A stretch of 64,000 nucleotides of DNA from Microbulbifer pacificus (GCF_002959965.1 NZ_PREV01000026.1:1278501-1342500), one strand, 5' to 3'; counted from the first letter of the stretch, positions 42,711-53,733 are shown. Notes: a model not told the origin generated them from the sequence alone. Made by a program: numbers and translations.

Positions 42711-45533
42711 ATGGCAAACAGACTCTGGCTGCCAGCGACCCTGGCGCTCGCCATCGCTGCCTGTGGTGACACCACCGGCAATAATGACCACACCTCGACC
42801 ACTTCACCCACGCCCTCCACGATGAATGTCAGCGACTCCGCTGCGGCATCTCCCCAGGCACTCGACATCGAGTACGAAAAGTTCACTCTGCCCAACGGCC
42901 TGCGTGTAATCGTGCACGAGGATCGCAAGGCGCCGATCGTGTCCGTGGGAGTGTGGTATCACGTGGGCTCCAAGGACGAGAAACCCGGGCGCACCGGCTT
43001 TGCGCACCTGTTCGAGCACCTGATGTTCAACGGCTCGGAAAACTACGACGACGAATACTTCAAACCGTTTGAGCAGGCCGGGGCCACCGGCATGAACGGA
43101 ACCACATGGCTCGACCGCACCAACTACTTCGAGACGGTGCCGAGCAATGCGCTGGATATGGCACTGTGGATGGAATCCGACCGCATGGGCCACCTGCTCG
43201 GCGTGATCACTCAGGAAAAGCTCGACGAGCAACGGGGCGTGGTGCAGAACGAGAAACGCCAGGGACAGAACCAGCCCTACGGCAAAGTCTGGGAAAACCT
43301 GCAGGCCTCCATCTTCCCCGCCGGTCACCCCTACTCCTGGACCACCATCGGTTCCATGGAAGACCTGAATGCGGCCAGCGTGGAGGATGTGCACGAGTGG
43401 TTCAAAGCCTACTACGGCGCGGCGAATACCGTACTGGTGCTGGCGGGCGACATCGACGTTGCTACCGCAAAGGAGAAGGTGAGCAAATATTTCGGCGATA
43501 TTCCCGCAGGCCCACCGCTGGCGAAACGGGATTCATGGATTGCCAAGCGCGACCAGTCCAGCCGTGAAACCATGTACGACCGCGTGGCCCAGTCGCGTCT
43601 GTACAAGGTCTACAATACCCCCAACCTCGGCCACGCCGATGAAGAAGCCATCAGCATCGCGGCCTCCGTATTGGGTGACGGCAAAAACTCCCGCCTGTAC
43701 CAGCGCCTGGTGTACGAAGACCAGATCGCCACCAGCGTGAATGTCGCGCTGTACGAATTCGAGCTGTCCTCCATGTTCCAGATCATTGCCGACGCCAAGC
43801 CCGGCGTGGAACTGGCACAGGTCGAAGCAGCGATTAACGAAGAACTGCAGAAATTCCTCGAACACGGCCCCACCGAAGCGGAATTGGCGCGGGTGAACAT
43901 GAGCGAGTACGCCTCCTACGCCCGCGACCTGGAGCAGGTGGGTGGCTGGAACGGCAAGGGCGTGATCCTGGCTCAGGGCGAACTCTACTTCGGCAATCCC
44001 AACGCCTATCTCGACAGCCTCGACAAGAAGCAGCAGCTGACCAGTGCGCAGGTCAAAGACGCGGCCAATACCTGGCTCGCCAGCGGCGACCACAATCTGG
44101 AAGTGCACCCCTTCCCGGAATACAAAACCGCTGAAAGCGGCGCCGACCGCAGCCAGCTGCCGGAACTGGGCGACTTCCCCTCCGTACCCTTCCCCCAGAT
44201 CCAGACCGCGGAAATGGCCAACGGCCTCAAGATCGTACTGGCCGAACGCCACTCGGTGCCGGTGGTGAATATGGAGCTGCAATTTGACGCGGGTTACGCC
44301 GCGGACCAGGGCGCGCGCCTCGGCACATCCAGCTACACCATGTCCATGATGAAGGAGGGCACCAAACACCTGAGCGCCCTGGAAATCAGCGCGCGTGAAG
44401 AAATACTCGGTGCCACCATCGGTGCAGAGGCAGATCTCGACACCTCCAGCGTGAGCCTGAATGCCCTCACCAGCAATCTGGATGCGAGTATTGAACTGTT
44501 CGCCGATGTACTGCTGAACCCGGCGTTTAGCGACGAGGAAATCGAGCGCAAACGCAGCCGCTGGATAGCCGGCATCCAGCAGGAGAAGACCAAACCGGTA
44601 CAGATGGCGCTGCGCAATCTGCCACCGCTGCTGTACGGCCACAACCATGCCTACAGCATTCCGTTTACCGGCAGCGGTACCGAGGAGTCCATCGCCGCGC
44701 TCACCCGCGACGACCTGGTGAACTACCACCAGACATGGCTGCGCCCGGACAACGCCACCCTCATCGTGGCCGGTGACATCACCATGCCGCAATTGCAGGA
44801 AAAGCTGCAGCAGCACTTCGCCGACTGGAAGGCCCCGCAAACCGCCAAACCGGTGAAAAACCTGGCGCAGGTGGCGCTGCCGGAAAAATCCAGTGTCTAC
44901 CTGATCGACAAGCCCGGATCGGAGCAGTCCATCATCATCGGCGGACTGCTCGCGCCCTCGGAAAAAATTGCCGAGCGCGAAGCCCTGCACATGATGAATG
45001 ACATTCTCGGCGGCACCTTTACCGCGCGTATCAATATGAACCTGCGGGAGGAGAAGCACTGGGCCTACGGTGCCTACTCTTTCCTGACTGGCGCCAAGGG
45101 GCAACAGCCACTGTTGGTGTATGCACCGGTACAAACCGACAAAACCAGCGAGTCCCTCGCGGAGCTGCAGAAGGAGCTGCGTGCATATATCGGCGGCAAC
45201 CCCGCCAAAGCGGACGAGCTGCAAAAGCTGAAGGACAAACGCATCAACGAGCTGCCCGGGCGTTTCGAAACCATCAACGCCGTGGCCGGTGCGCTGTCTT
45301 CTCTGGTGACCTATGAACGCCCTCTGGACTATATGGACGGCTACGCCAATGAAGTGCGCAACATCGATCTGAAGCGTGTACACGAACTGGCGAAACAGAC
45401 CGTGAAACCGGAACAGTTTGTATGGGTGATTGTGGGCGACAAGGAAAAAATTGCAGACAAAATCGTCGAATTGGGAATAGGCACCCTGGCCGAACTGGAT
45501 GCCGATGGCAACCCGGTGGCCGGCGACAGCTGA
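42711..45533 (+). CDS. M16 family zinc peptidase, two-domain lipoprotein
   Basis: 940-residue insulinase-type peptidase with a lipobox (LALAIAAC, C19), so predicted to be anchored in an outer or inner membrane facing the periplasm. The active N-terminal half has the inverted zinc motif H99-L-F-E102-H103 (FAHLFEHLMFNG) and the distal ligand in EQRGVVQNEKR. The C-terminal half (from about residue 500, MANGLKIVLAERHSVPVV) is the inactive M16C-type partner domain, lacking HxxEH. This fused 'pitrilysin-like' layout degrades short peptides. AAGGAA precedes the ATG; a strong terminator follows. Confidence 0.93.
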   Translation: MANRLWLPATLALAIAACGDTTGNNDHTSTTSPTPSTMNVSDSAAASPQALDIEYEKFTLPNGLRVIVHEDRKAPIVSVGVWYHVGSKDEKPGRTGFAHLFEHLMFNGSENYDDEYFKPFEQAGATGMNGTTWLDRTNYFETVPSNALDMALWMESDRMGHLLGVITQEKLDEQRGVVQNEKRQGQNQPYGKVWENLQASIFPAGHPYSWTTIGSMEDLNAASVEDVHEWFKAYYGAANTVLVLAGDIDVATAKEKVSKYFGDIPAGPPLAKRDSWIAKRDQSSRETMYDRVAQSRLYKVYNTPNLGHADEEAISIAASVLGDGKNSRLYQRLVYEDQIATSVNVALYEFELSSMFQIIADAKPGVELAQVEAAINEELQKFLEHGPTEAELARVNMSEYASYARDLEQVGGWNGKGVILAQGELYFGNPNAYLDSLDKKQQLTSAQVKDAANTWLASGDHNLEVHPFPEYKTAESGADRSQLPELGDFPSVPFPQIQTAEMANGLKIVLAERHSVPVVNMELQFDAGYAADQGARLGTSSYTMSMMKEGTKHLSALEISAREEILGATIGAEADLDTSSVSLNALTSNLDASIELFADVLLNPAFSDEEIERKRSRWIAGIQQEKTKPVQMALRNLPPLLYGHNHAYSIPFTGSGTEESIAALTRDDLVNYHQTWLRPDNATLIVAGDITMPQLQEKLQQHFADWKAPQTAKPVKNLAQVALPEKSSVYLIDKPGSEQSIIIGGLLAPSEKIAEREALHMMNDILGGTFTARINMNLREEKHWAYGAYSFLTGAKGQQPLLVYAPVQTDKTSESLAELQKELRAYIGGNPAKADELQKLKDKRINELPGRFETINAVAGALSSLVTYERPLDYMDGYANEVRNIDLKRVHELAKQTVKPEQFVWVIVGDKEKIADKIVELGIGTLAELDADGNPVAGDS

Positions 45534-45987
45534 ACCGTTAGCGGAAAAATCCCTGCTGCAACAAACGCTTAACCACAAAAAGGTCGCGGCTTACACCGCG
45601 ACCTTTTTGTATTTTTACCGCATCTGCAACGTGAAAATGCAGCGGATGCAGAGAATTCAGTCTGCCTCGCTACCCGGCAACCCCGACACGACCATGCCCT
45701 GCAGTAACCAGACCATCCAAACGGGAACGTTCGTACCAAATTGGTTGTTTCCCCATTTATATTAACGAGCAATTACCACTTCCCCTCCATCACATTGCCG
45801 CACTATTCATCTTCAAAAAAAGATTTTGATCACTTCTCCACACTTGCCTCACTCGGCCATTGGAGCGCGATTAAAAGCTGCTAGATTTTCTTCACCGGTT
45901 ATACGCCTGTACCAAACGGATACAACGTTAGCCAGCAAAAACCATTCACTAATAAGAAGTACCAGCCCAAACTGGAGCCCCACAAAA
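45534..45987 (+). other. Intergenic region with terminator and subtilase leader
   Basis: 454 bases between the M16 gene and the second subtilase. The first part carries the M16 terminator (45577-45608). The remainder is AT-rich and presumably contains the promoter of the subtilase gene; no dyad or gene stands out. The frame open upstream of 45988 has no protein character. Confidence 0.5.
45577..45608 (+). terminator. Terminator of the M16 peptidase gene
   Basis: AAAAAGGTCGCGG (45577-45589) and complement CCGCGACCTTTTT (45596-45608), 13-bp perfect stem, 6-nt loop CTTACA. Confidence 0.9.
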
Positions 45988-47565
45988 ATGACAAGAACCA
46001 TTCCCACTCTGGTAGTCGGTGCACTGGCCCTGGCAATCGCCGCCCAGGCCAGCGCCGCAGATGAGCGCTATATCGTCAAATTTAAGGAGGGCAAGGGCCC
46101 GGCCGTGAAATCGATGATGGAAAAGAACGGCGGCCGCTCATCTCTCGCTCTCGACAAACACAATGCCATGGCCGTCAACCTGCCACAGAAAGCCCTCGCG
46201 GCACTGCGCAACAATCCCAACGTGGAGTTTGTGGAAGAGGATGTGAAACGGTACCCGATGGCGGAAACTCTGCCGTTCGGTATCCCCATGGTGCAGGCGG
46301 ATCAGGTCAGTGATGTGCTGGCCGGTAACCAGACCGTGTGTATCATCGACTCCGGTTACGACCTCTCCCATGAAGATCTGTCCGGCAACAATGTCACCGG
46401 CAGCAATGATCCCGGAACCGGTTTCTGGTACACCGATGAAAACAGCCACGGTACCCACGTGGCCGGCACTATCGCCGCCATTGGCAATGGTAAGGGCGTG
46501 GTAGGCGTCATGCCCAACGCCAATATCAAACTCCATATCGTCAAGGTCTTCGGTGCAGACGGCTGGGCCTACTCCTCCTCTCTGGTTGCGGCAGCGGATC
46601 AGTGCGCCAGCAACGGCGCCAGTGTGATCAATATGAGTCTCGGGGGCACCCAGAAATCCCGCGCCGAAGAACGGGCGTTCGCCGATCTATACAACAACCA
46701 GAACATTCTCTCCATTGCCGCCGCGGGCAACGACGGCAACACCCGCCACTCCTACCCAGCGTCCTACGACTCGGTCATGTCCATCGCCGCCATCGACAGC
46801 AACAAGATGATTGCGGACTTCTCCCAACAGACCGATCAGGTAGAACTTTCAGGCCCTGGCGTGGACGTCCTGTCCTCCGTACCGGTGGGTATGGGACTTT
46901 CTACTTCATTCTCGGTAGCTGGAAATGCCATCGAAGCCTCCAGTATGGAGGGCAGCCCCCAGGGCAGCGCCAGCGGTACCCTGATGAACTGCGGCCTGGG
47001 TGAGTCCACCTGTGTGGATGCCAGCGGCAAGGTATGCCTGATCTCCCGCGGCAACATCAGTTTTGCCGAGAAGGTTCAGGCCTGTGAAGCCGGTGGTGGC
47101 GTTGCCGCCGTGGTCTACAACAATGAGCCAGGTATGCTGTTTGGCACCCTGGGGGAAACCGTTACCGGTATTCCCTCCGCCGGCATTTCCGACGCCGATG
47201 GTGCCGCCCTGCTCAGCCAGATTGGCAGCAGCGCCAGTCTCACCATCGAGTCCAGCGATTACGCCTATTTCAATGGCACCTCTATGGCCACGCCACATGT
47301 CGCTGGTGTCGCAGCGCTGGTGTGGAGCCACTTCCCGAGCTGTAGCGCCAGTGAAATCCGCACGGCGCTGAACAATACCGCAGAAGACCTCGGCGCAGCG
47401 GGGCGCGACAACGCCTACGGCTACGGTCTGGTGCAGGCGAAAGCGGCCGTGGATTACCTCACCGCCAACGGCTGCGGCGGCAGCTCCGGAGGAAGCAGTT
47501 CCGGCGGCAGCAGTGGCGGTGGTAGCGGCGGCGGGAAACCCTGCAAGGGTAAAAACTGCGGTTGA
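45988..47565 (+). CDS. Secreted subtilisin-like (S8) protease with PA insertion
   Basis: 525-residue secreted protease. Sec signal (VVGALALAIAAQASA), then an inhibitor-I9 type propeptide (about 27-95, YIVKFKEGKGPAVKSMM…NVEFVEEDV), catalytic D121 (CIIDSGYD), H154 (SHGTHVAGT) and S432 (GTSMATPHV). A protease-associated (PA) domain is inserted between His and Ser (about 315-420, CVDASGKVCLISRGNISFAEKV). The C-terminus is a Gly/Ser tract ending KPCKGKNCG, a Cys pair that may be a sorting or processing tail. The ATG at 45988 is chosen since the signal peptide starts there. Confidence 0.92.
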   Translation: MTRTIPTLVVGALALAIAAQASAADERYIVKFKEGKGPAVKSMMEKNGGRSSLALDKHNAMAVNLPQKALAALRNNPNVEFVEEDVKRYPMAETLPFGIPMVQADQVSDVLAGNQTVCIIDSGYDLSHEDLSGNNVTGSNDPGTGFWYTDENSHGTHVAGTIAAIGNGKGVVGVMPNANIKLHIVKVFGADGWAYSSSLVAAADQCASNGASVINMSLGGTQKSRAEERAFADLYNNQNILSIAAAGNDGNTRHSYPASYDSVMSIAAIDSNKMIADFSQQTDQVELSGPGVDVLSSVPVGMGLSTSFSVAGNAIEASSMEGSPQGSASGTLMNCGLGESTCVDASGKVCLISRGNISFAEKVQACEAGGGVAAVVYNNEPGMLFGTLGETVTGIPSAGISDADGAALLSQIGSSASLTIESSDYAYFNGTSMATPHVAGVAALVWSHFPSCSASEIRTALNNTAEDLGAAGRDNAYGYGLVQAKAAVDYLTANGCGGSSGGSSSGGSSGGGSGGGKPCKGKNCG

Positions 47566-47581
47566 TTCAAATCGCGAACGC

Positions 47582-47606
47582 GAAAGGGGCCTTAGGGCCC
47601 CTTTCC
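47582..47606 (+). terminator. Terminator of second subtilase
   Basis: GAAAGGGGCC-TTAG-GGCCCCTTTC perfect 10-bp hairpin; the downstream T-run is short, so strength is uncertain. Confidence 0.65.
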
Positions 47607-47757
47607 GCTCCCCCCAAAAAACATCGGGGCAACAAGCCGGGAAATTGCCCCAGATCAGTTTGAGCACCCCGGGATTGTTTGGTAGTCTTCGCGCGCAGCC
47701 GCCCGGGACCCGGGACCTCGAATCTGGTTGGCCAGAGCTGCGATATACCATTTCAGA

Positions 47758-48198
47758 ATGCAGCACTGCTGCGCGCATTACCCGCTGGATGAGTTTTTGA
47801 AAGCGATCAGTTTTTTCAGCAATGCTCCCGGAAGCTTTCCGGCCAACCTGGACTCCCGGGTCAGGGCTGTACTGGTATTCTGGCTGCTGGGCAGTGTCTT
47901 TTTCGGCTTCTCCAGTCTGCTACTGCAATTCGGTTTTCCGCCCACACCTTCTGAGCTCATGCCGATCCTCGAAAGCGGCATTACTTCCGAGACCATCATC
48001 GCGCTTGCCAGCGCGGCACTGCTGATCACCAGCATTTTCATTTTCCGGCACTTCTGGCTGCAGTTGTTACTCAGCTTTTTCAGAAGCCTGCGCACCGTAT
48101 TCAAACGTTTCCTTCGCGCTCTGCAACCGCCGACTCCGGCACTGTGCCCTGCACACCGCTCCGCCCACGCCTCCCGGGCTCCTCCGTTTCGCGCGTAA
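47758..48198 (+). CDS. Small membrane protein, uncharacterised
   Basis: 146 residues with two clear hydrophobic helices, about 38-60 (AVLVFWLLGSVFFGFSSLLL) and 80-100 (IIALASAALLITSIFIF), separated by a short acidic loop and followed by a basic, Pro/Ala-rich tail. No family recognised. The ATG at 47758 is the first reasonable start; the frame runs further up. Long membrane helices on one strand only, and position in an otherwise empty stretch, support a gene, but there is no good ribosome-binding site. Confidence 0.5.
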   Translation: MQHCCAHYPLDEFLKAISFFSNAPGSFPANLDSRVRAVLVFWLLGSVFFGFSSLLLQFGFPPTPSELMPILESGITSETIIALASAALLITSIFIFRHFWLQLLLSFFRSLRTVFKRFLRALQPPTPALCPAHRSAHASRAPPFRA

Positions 48199-48387
48199 CT
48201 CTTATGGCCTTCGCAGGTTCGGCCTGCTTGGTCCATTCGCGCTGATAGTTTTCGACGAACAATAAAACAGTGACCTGACTGCCTTCGGCATTGGACCGCG
48301 GTATCTGTTCGCTCTCAATTTATCAACGCATCGCCATCTGCCGCCAGGCAGGTGTTGTCAATCTCCATGCCGAGAGGAATGCTCCTC

Positions 48388-49296
48388 GTGTTAATTCGTA
48401 GCCTCAGAAACGCTGCGCTGTCTACTGTCGTGCTTGCACTGGCGGGATGCGACGGTGGCGTGCTCGACCCCAAGGGACAGGTGGGTGTCGACGAAAAAAA
48501 TCTGATCATCATCTCCACCCTGCTGATGTTGCTGGTGGTAATTCCGGTGATCGTAATGACCCTGTACTTCGCGTGGAAATATCGCGAGGGGCGGGAACAC
48601 GAAATCTACGCGCCCAAGTGGGCCCACTCCACAAAGATCGAAGCCACCGTGTGGCTGATTCCGGTGGTGATCGTGCTCATCCTTGGTGTCATCACCTGGC
48701 GTTCCACCCACAGCCTCGATCCTTACAAGCCGCTGGAACACGAGCGCGACCCGCTTACCGTTCAGGTGGTGTCGCTGAACTGGAAATGGCTGTTTATCTA
48801 CCCGGAACAGGGCATCGCCGCGGTCAACGAGCTGGTGATCCCCACGGACAGGCCGGTGAATTTCAAGATCACTTCCGAATCCACCATGAACTCGTTCTTT
48901 ATCCCGCAGCTGGGCAGCCAGATCTATTCCATGGCGGGCATGGAGACCAGACTGCACCTGATCGCCAACGAGCCGGGCACCTTCGAGGGCTTCTCGGCCA
49001 ACTACAGCGGCGAAGGCTTCTCCGGTATGCGTTTTGAAACCAGGGCGGTAGATGAAGCGGCGTTTGAGCGCTGGGCAACAGATATGAAACGCAGTCATGG
49101 AACCCTCGACAGTGCCAGTTACGCCAGGCTCGCCGAGCCCAGCGAAAACCACCCGGTGGAGCATTTCAGCGCGGTCAGCGACGGGCTCTTCCACCAGATC
49201 ATGTTCAAGTACATGCAGCACTACGACACCTGGAATAAAGCGCCGCTGGAACATCACGGACAGCACGGCTCACATAACAGCAAGGCGGAGGAATAA
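48388..49296 (+). CDS. cyoA: Cytochrome bo quinol oxidase subunit II
   Basis: 302-residue lipoprotein subunit of the proton-pumping ubiquinol oxidase. Signal with lipobox ALAGC (C near 21), two helices ([37 protein letters not shown]) and a periplasmic cupredoxin-like domain without the CuA Cys/His ligands, as in quinol oxidases. The start is uncertain: GTG at 48388 is chosen with AGAGGA 9 bases upstream, giving a normal signal peptide; ATGs at 48379 and 48367 are alternatives. First gene of cyoABCDE; the gap to cyoB is 2 bases. Confidence 0.92.
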   Translation: MLIRSLRNAALSTVVLALAGCDGGVLDPKGQVGVDEKNLIIISTLLMLLVVIPVIVMTLYFAWKYREGREHEIYAPKWAHSTKIEATVWLIPVVIVLILGVITWRSTHSLDPYKPLEHERDPLTVQVVSLNWKWLFIYPEQGIAAVNELVIPTDRPVNFKITSESTMNSFFIPQLGSQIYSMAGMETRLHLIANEPGTFEGFSANYSGEGFSGMRFETRAVDEAAFERWATDMKRSHGTLDSASYARLAEPSENHPVEHFSAVSDGLFHQIMFKYMQHYDTWNKAPLEHHGQHGSHNSKAEE

Positions 49297-49298
49297 AA

Positions 49299-51359
49299 AT
49301 GAATCTGCTCGGTAAATTATCCTGGGAAGCGATTCCCTATCACGAGCCCATCATCATGGGCACCCTCGCGGTCGTCGCTATTGCCGGCGTGCTTATCGCA
49401 CTGGCCATTACCCGCGCGAAGCAGTGGAACACTCTGTGGTTTGACTGGATCACGTCGGTCGACCACAAACGCTTGGGCGTGATGTATATCCTGCTCGCGC
49501 TGATCATGCTGATCCGCGGCTTTTCCGACGCGATCATGATGCGCACCCAGCTGGCCATGGCTACTAACGGATCCGCCGGCTACCTACCACCGGAACACTA
49601 CGACCAGATCTTCACCGCCCACGGGGTGATCATGATCATGTTCATGGCGATGCCGTTCATGATCGGCCTGATGAACATCGTGCTGCCGCCGCAAATCGGC
49701 GCCCGCGATGTGGCCTTCCCGTTCATGAACAACCTGAGCTTCTGGTTGGCCGCGGGCGGCGCTGTGCTGATCAATATTTCCCTCGGTCTCGGTGAATTTG
49801 CCAAGACCGGCTGGCTGGCTTATCCGCCACTGTCAGAGTTGTCGTTCAGCCCCGGTGTGGGCGTGGATTACTACATCTGGGCGCTGCAGATTTCCGGTGT
49901 CGGCACCCTGCTCACGGGTGTGAATTTCCTGGTGACCGTGTTCAAGATGCGCGCGCCGGGCATGAAGCTGATGGATATGCCGATCTTCACCTGGACCTGC
50001 ACCTGGGCCAATGTGCTGATCGTGGCCTCTTTCCCGATCCTGACTGCGGTACTGGGCCTGCTGACCCTGGACCGCTACGCGGATTTCCATTTCTTCACCA
50101 ATGACCTCGGCGGCAACGCCATGATGTATATCAACCTGTTCTGGGCCTGGGGACACCCCGAGGTATACATCCTGGTGCTGCCGGCCTTCGGTATTTTCTC
50201 CGAGGTAATTTCCACCTTCACCGGCAAGCGCCTGTTCGGTTACAAATCCATGGTGTGGGCGAGCGGTGCGATCTCCATTCTCGGCTTTATCGTGTGGCTG
50301 CACCACTTCTTCACCATGGGCTCCAGTGCCAATGTGAATGCGTTCTTCGGCATCATGACCATGATCATCGCGGTACCCACCGGAGTGAAACTGTTCAACT
50401 GGCTGTTCACCATGTACCGCGGTCGCCTGCGTATAACCGTGCCGGTACTGTGGACCCTGGGCTTTATGGTGACCTTCACCATCGGCGGTATGACCGGCGT
50501 TTTGCTCGCGGTGCCGGGCGCGGACTATGTGCTACACAACAGCCTGTTCCTGATTGCCCACTTCCACAACACCATCATCGGTGGTGCGGTGTTCGGTTAC
50601 CTGGCCGGTTTCGCGTTCTGGTTCTCCAAGGCCATGGGCTTCCATTTGAACGAGCGTATCGGTAAGGCGTCTTTCTGGTGCTGGCAGATCGGTTTCTACC
50701 TGGCATTCATGCCGCTGTACGTACTGGGCTTCCTCGGCATGACCCGCCGCCTGAACCACTCCGACAACCCCGACTGGAATATCTGGCTGTATATCGCCTG
50801 CGCCGGTGCGTTCGTAATTCTGGTGGGTATCGCGCTGCAGTTTGTGCAGCTGTACCTGGCCTTCCGCAACCGCGAGCAGAACCGCGACCTCACCGGTGAC
50901 CCCTGGAACGGCCATACCCTGGAGTGGTCCACCGCCTCGCCGCCGCAGTTCTACAACTTTGCGGTGCTGCCGCAGGTGCACGACATCGACGCGTTTACCG
51001 AAATGAAAGAAAACGGCACCGCCTACCAGCGTCCCGCCAAATACGCCTCCATCCATATGCCGAGAAATACTGCGGCCGGCATTCTGATCGCCGGTGCCGC
51101 CACCGCCTTCGGCTTTGCCGCGGTGTGGCACATCACCTGGCTGGCAATTGTTAGCCTGGTGGCCGTAGTGGCATTCCTGCTGCAGCGTGCCTATGCAAAA
51201 GATGTGGATTACTACGTACAGCCGGATGAAATCGCGCGTATCGAGTACGCCCATCTGCGCCACGTAAATCCTGCACCGGAGCAAGCACACGGCCCGGCAA
51301 CGCCGGCCAAGCGCCGCAAAAAGGCAACTGAAGAATCCATCGAAGAGGTGTCCGCATGA
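49299..51359 (+). CDS. cyoB: Cytochrome bo quinol oxidase subunit I
   Basis: 686-residue catalytic subunit of the heme-copper oxidase: oxidises ubiquinol and reduces oxygen to water while pumping protons. It has about 14-15 helices, with heme and CuB ligands in [27 protein letters not shown] (His-Pro-Glu-Val-Tyr with the cross-linked Tyr), WLHHFFTMG and [12 protein letters not shown]. The long subunit size and subunit II without CuA mark it as bo-type. Its stop overlaps cyoC by 4 bases. Confidence 0.96.
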   Translation: MNLLGKLSWEAIPYHEPIIMGTLAVVAIAGVLIALAITRAKQWNTLWFDWITSVDHKRLGVMYILLALIMLIRGFSDAIMMRTQLAMATNGSAGYLPPEHYDQIFTAHGVIMIMFMAMPFMIGLMNIVLPPQIGARDVAFPFMNNLSFWLAAGGAVLINISLGLGEFAKTGWLAYPPLSELSFSPGVGVDYYIWALQISGVGTLLTGVNFLVTVFKMRAPGMKLMDMPIFTWTCTWANVLIVASFPILTAVLGLLTLDRYADFHFFTNDLGGNAMMYINLFWAWGHPEVYILVLPAFGIFSEVISTFTGKRLFGYKSMVWASGAISILGFIVWLHHFFTMGSSANVNAFFGIMTMIIAVPTGVKLFNWLFTMYRGRLRITVPVLWTLGFMVTFTIGGMTGVLLAVPGADYVLHNSLFLIAHFHNTIIGGAVFGYLAGFAFWFSKAMGFHLNERIGKASFWCWQIGFYLAFMPLYVLGFLGMTRRLNHSDNPDWNIWLYIACAGAFVILVGIALQFVQLYLAFRNREQNRDLTGDPWNGHTLEWSTASPPQFYNFAVLPQVHDIDAFTEMKENGTAYQRPAKYASIHMPRNTAAGILIAGAATAFGFAAVWHITWLAIVSLVAVVAFLLQRAYAKDVDYYVQPDEIARIEYAHLRHVNPAPEQAHGPATPAKRRKKATEESIEEVSA

Positions 51360-51994
51360 CCGCGATAGCTCACGTATCACAGGGTGCCGTTGCGGCACCC
51401 GATCACCACGGCGATCATCATCACGAACATCACCATGACTCAGGCGAGAACACCATCTTCGGTTTCTGGCTCTACCTGATGACCGACTGCCTGCTGTTCG
51501 CCTCCGTATTCGCCACCTACGCGGTGCTGTTTATGAACACTGCCGGCGGCGTTTCCGGGCGCGATATTTTCGAGCTGGATTACGTGGCGATTGAAACCGC
51601 GGCGCTGCTGCTCAGTAGTATTACCTACGGTTTCGCCATGATCGGCGCGCACCGCCAGAACAGGGCCGCCACCCTCGGCTGGCTGGCGGTGACCTTCGCC
51701 TTCGGCGCGGTGTTTATCGGCATGGAAATCAATGAATTCCATCACCTGATTACCCACGGCAACGGCCCGTCGCGCAGCGCCTTCCTGTCTTCCTTCTTCG
51801 CGCTGGTGGGCATGCACGGCCTGCACGTGACCGCCGGTCTGATCTGGATGGCGGTGATGATGATCGAAGTGGCCAGGCGCGGCCTGGGCAAGCAGACCAT
51901 CACCCGTCTGTCCTGCCTGAGCCTGTTCTGGCACTTTCTGGACATTGTCTGGGTGTGCGTATTTACCGTGGTTTACCTGATGGGGGTTCTGTGA
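51356..51994 (+). CDS. cyoC: Cytochrome bo quinol oxidase subunit III
   Basis: 212-residue membrane protein with five helices, the CyoC form of subunit III. A His-rich N-terminal segment ([15 protein letters not shown]) precedes [19 protein letters not shown]; the ending matches CyoC ([20 protein letters not shown]). It overlaps cyoB (ATGA) and ends at TGATG with cyoD. The His-rich start is longer than usual and might bind metal, though it may be unstructured. Confidence 0.94.
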   Translation: MTAIAHVSQGAVAAPDHHGDHHHEHHHDSGENTIFGFWLYLMTDCLLFASVFATYAVLFMNTAGGVSGRDIFELDYVAIETAALLLSSITYGFAMIGAHRQNRAATLGWLAVTFAFGAVFIGMEINEFHHLITHGNGPSRSAFLSSFFALVGMHGLHVTAGLIWMAVMMIEVARRGLGKQTITRLSCLSLFWHFLDIVWVCVFTVVYLMGVL

Positions 51995-52335
51995 TGAGCG
52001 CACAGTCTGATTTGCATTCCGGACATGAACACGCGGCCAATCACGGCAGTGTCAAATCCTACCCGGTCGGCTTTGTACTCTCCGTCATCCTCACTGCCAT
52101 TCCCTTCTGGGCGGTGATGACCGGGCAATTCGACAAGGCCACCAGCATCTGGCTGGTGGTGGTAATGGCGATCGTGCAGGTGGTGGTACACCTGAAATAT
52201 TTTCTGCACCTGAACTTCTCTGTCGAGGGACGCGCGAACACCTTCGCCTTCCTGTTTACCGCGTTGATCATCGTCATGGTGGTTGGGCTGTCGATATGGA
52301 TTATCTACGCCTCCAACGCCATGATGATGCACTGA
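51994..52335 (+). CDS. cyoD: Cytochrome bo quinol oxidase subunit IV
   Basis: 113-residue subunit IV with three hydrophobic helices, typical CyoD size, needed for assembly of the oxidase. [11 protein letters not shown] and the C-terminal [19 protein letters not shown] match the family. The ATG shares one base with the cyoC stop. cyoE follows after 25 bases. Confidence 0.93.
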   Translation: MSAQSDLHSGHEHAANHGSVKSYPVGFVLSVILTAIPFWAVMTGQFDKATSIWLVVVMAIVQVVVHLKYFLHLNFSVEGRANTFAFLFTALIIVMVVGLSIWIIYASNAMMMH

Positions 52336-52360
52336 CGCGTTTTGCGATTCGGTTAAAGAC

Positions 52361-53257
52361 ATGCTCAAGCATTACGTTAACGTCACCAAACCGGGCATCA
52401 TCGCCGGCAACCTCATCTCCGTCGCGGGCGGATTTTTTCTCGCCGCCCGCGGCGAGATCGATTGGCTGTTGTTTGCCGCAACGGTGATCGGGTTGTCGCT
52501 GGTGGTCGCCTCCGGCTGCGCCATCAACAACTGTATCGACCGCGATATCGATGCGCAGATGCAACGCACCCGCAACCGCGTCACCGTTACCGGCGCCCTG
52601 TCGGCGCGGGCCGCGCTGCTGTTCGGCATCGGGCTCGGCATTGCCGGCTTTGCCCTGCTGGCGATCTACACCAATGCGGTCAGCGTTGCCTTCGCGGTGC
52701 TCGGGTTCGTGGTGTATGTGGGCATTTACAGCCTGTATATGAAGCGCAACTCCGTATACGGCACCTCGGTCGGCGCGCTGTCCGGCGCGGTGCCACCGGT
52801 GGTGGGCTACTGCGCGGTAACGGGAGTGTGCGACGGCGCCGCATTGATCCTGCTGCTGATGTTCTGCCTGTGGCAGATGCCGCACTCCTATGCCATTGCG
52901 ATATTCCGCTACCGCGACTATGAGTCGGCGGGCATCCCGGTGCTGCCGGTGGCGCAGGGCATCGGCAAGGCGAAGCTGCATATCGTGCTGTATATCGCCG
53001 TGTTTGCGCTCGTCAGTATCCTGCTGCCGCTGAACGGTTACACAGGAATGTCGTTTATGGCGGTGGCCTGTACCGCCAGTTTCTGGTGGCTGGCGATGGC
53101 GCTGCGGGGCTACCGGCGGGATGTGGACGTCCACGGCTGGGCCCGGCAGGTCTTTGCGTTTTCGATTTTCATCATCACGGCACTCAGTGTCACCATGGCG
53201 CTGGATTTCAATGAAGTGGGAGGCAGTAGCGCAGCCCCCTGGTTTGCAGAAATCTGA
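52361..53257 (+). CDS. cyoE: Protoheme IX farnesyltransferase (heme O synthase)
   Basis: 298-residue membrane prenyltransferase that adds a farnesyl group to heme B to give heme O for the bo oxidase. Family motif [18 protein letters not shown], the prenyl-diphosphate Asp-rich loop, occurs near residues 50-70, and [18 protein letters not shown] and [17 protein letters not shown] segments follow; eight to nine helices. Last gene of the cyo operon, ended by a strong terminator. Confidence 0.95.
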   Translation: MLKHYVNVTKPGIIAGNLISVAGGFFLAARGEIDWLLFAATVIGLSLVVASGCAINNCIDRDIDAQMQRTRNRVTVTGALSARAALLFGIGLGIAGFALLAIYTNAVSVAFAVLGFVVYVGIYSLYMKRNSVYGTSVGALSGAVPPVVGYCAVTGVCDGAALILLLMFCLWQMPHSYAIAIFRYRDYESAGIPVLPVAQGIGKAKLHIVLYIAVFALVSILLPLNGYTGMSFMAVACTASFWWLAMALRGYRRDVDVHGWARQVFAFSIFIITALSVTMALDFNEVGGSSAAPWFAEI

Positions 53258-53288
53258 CTTCCGCTACGCCGTACCTGTCACCCCAATA

Positions 53289-53322
53289 AAAAAGGTTTGC
53301 CGGGAAACCGGCAAACCTTTTT
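53289..53322. terminator. Bidirectional terminator after cyoE
   Basis: 15-bp perfect stem AAAAAGGTTTGCCGG (53289-53303) with complement at 53308-53322, tetraloop GAAA. Separates cyoE from the converging small secreted protein gene. Confidence 0.92.
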
Positions 53323-53343
53323 CTCTCTCAGATCAGTGAGCGA

Positions 53344-53733
53344 TTATTGCTGCAGATCCCTTACACAAGCGTTGTACTCACTGATATACACTTCACTACC
53401 ACGGTTCGGCACAGCATTGGATTTATCCGCTGCGGTGTTACGACAACCTTCAATTTGGTCTCCGGTCAGATTGGTCGCAGGCACGGTCTGACTGCGCTGA
53501 GACATGTGCGCTTGATTCAGACGGTCTTTGTGAGCCTGCACGGTAGGTTGGGGAACCTCATAAAACAGACCGGTTTGCTCATTGAATTGATAGAAGTTAT
53601 CGCCACTTCTCCAGTAGGTGGTACCCATGATCTGAACTTCCGAAGCACCAGCCGGCAGCTGGGACATCGGTTGATCCGCCAGGGCGGCACCGGAGAGTGA
53701 ACAGAACAGTACTACAGGTATTAAGTAACGCAT
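53344..53733 (-). CDS. Small secreted protein, uncharacterised
   Basis: 129 residues with a Sec signal peptide (RYLIPVVLFCSLSGAALADQ). The mature part holds GTTYWRSGDNFYQFNEQTGLFYEVP, a short beta-hairpin repeat-like stretch often seen in small proteobacterial exported proteins, and two Cys (GCRNTAADKSNAV, YNACVRDLQQ) that could form a disulfide. The ATG at 53733 is set by AGGAGGAG six bases upstream. Family not recognised; 143-codon longer version is unlikely. Confidence 0.72.
   Translation of the reverse strand: MRYLIPVVLFCSLSGAALADQPMSQLPAGASEVQIMGTTYWRSGDNFYQFNEQTGLFYEVPQPTVQAHKDRLNQAHMSQRSQTVPATNLTGDQIEGCRNTAADKSNAVPNRGSEVYISEYNACVRDLQQ

Noticed and set aside
43533..45578. 681-codon minus-strand frame across the M16 gene
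   Set aside because: Antisense shadow of the M16 peptidase; no ribosome-binding site and no family pattern.
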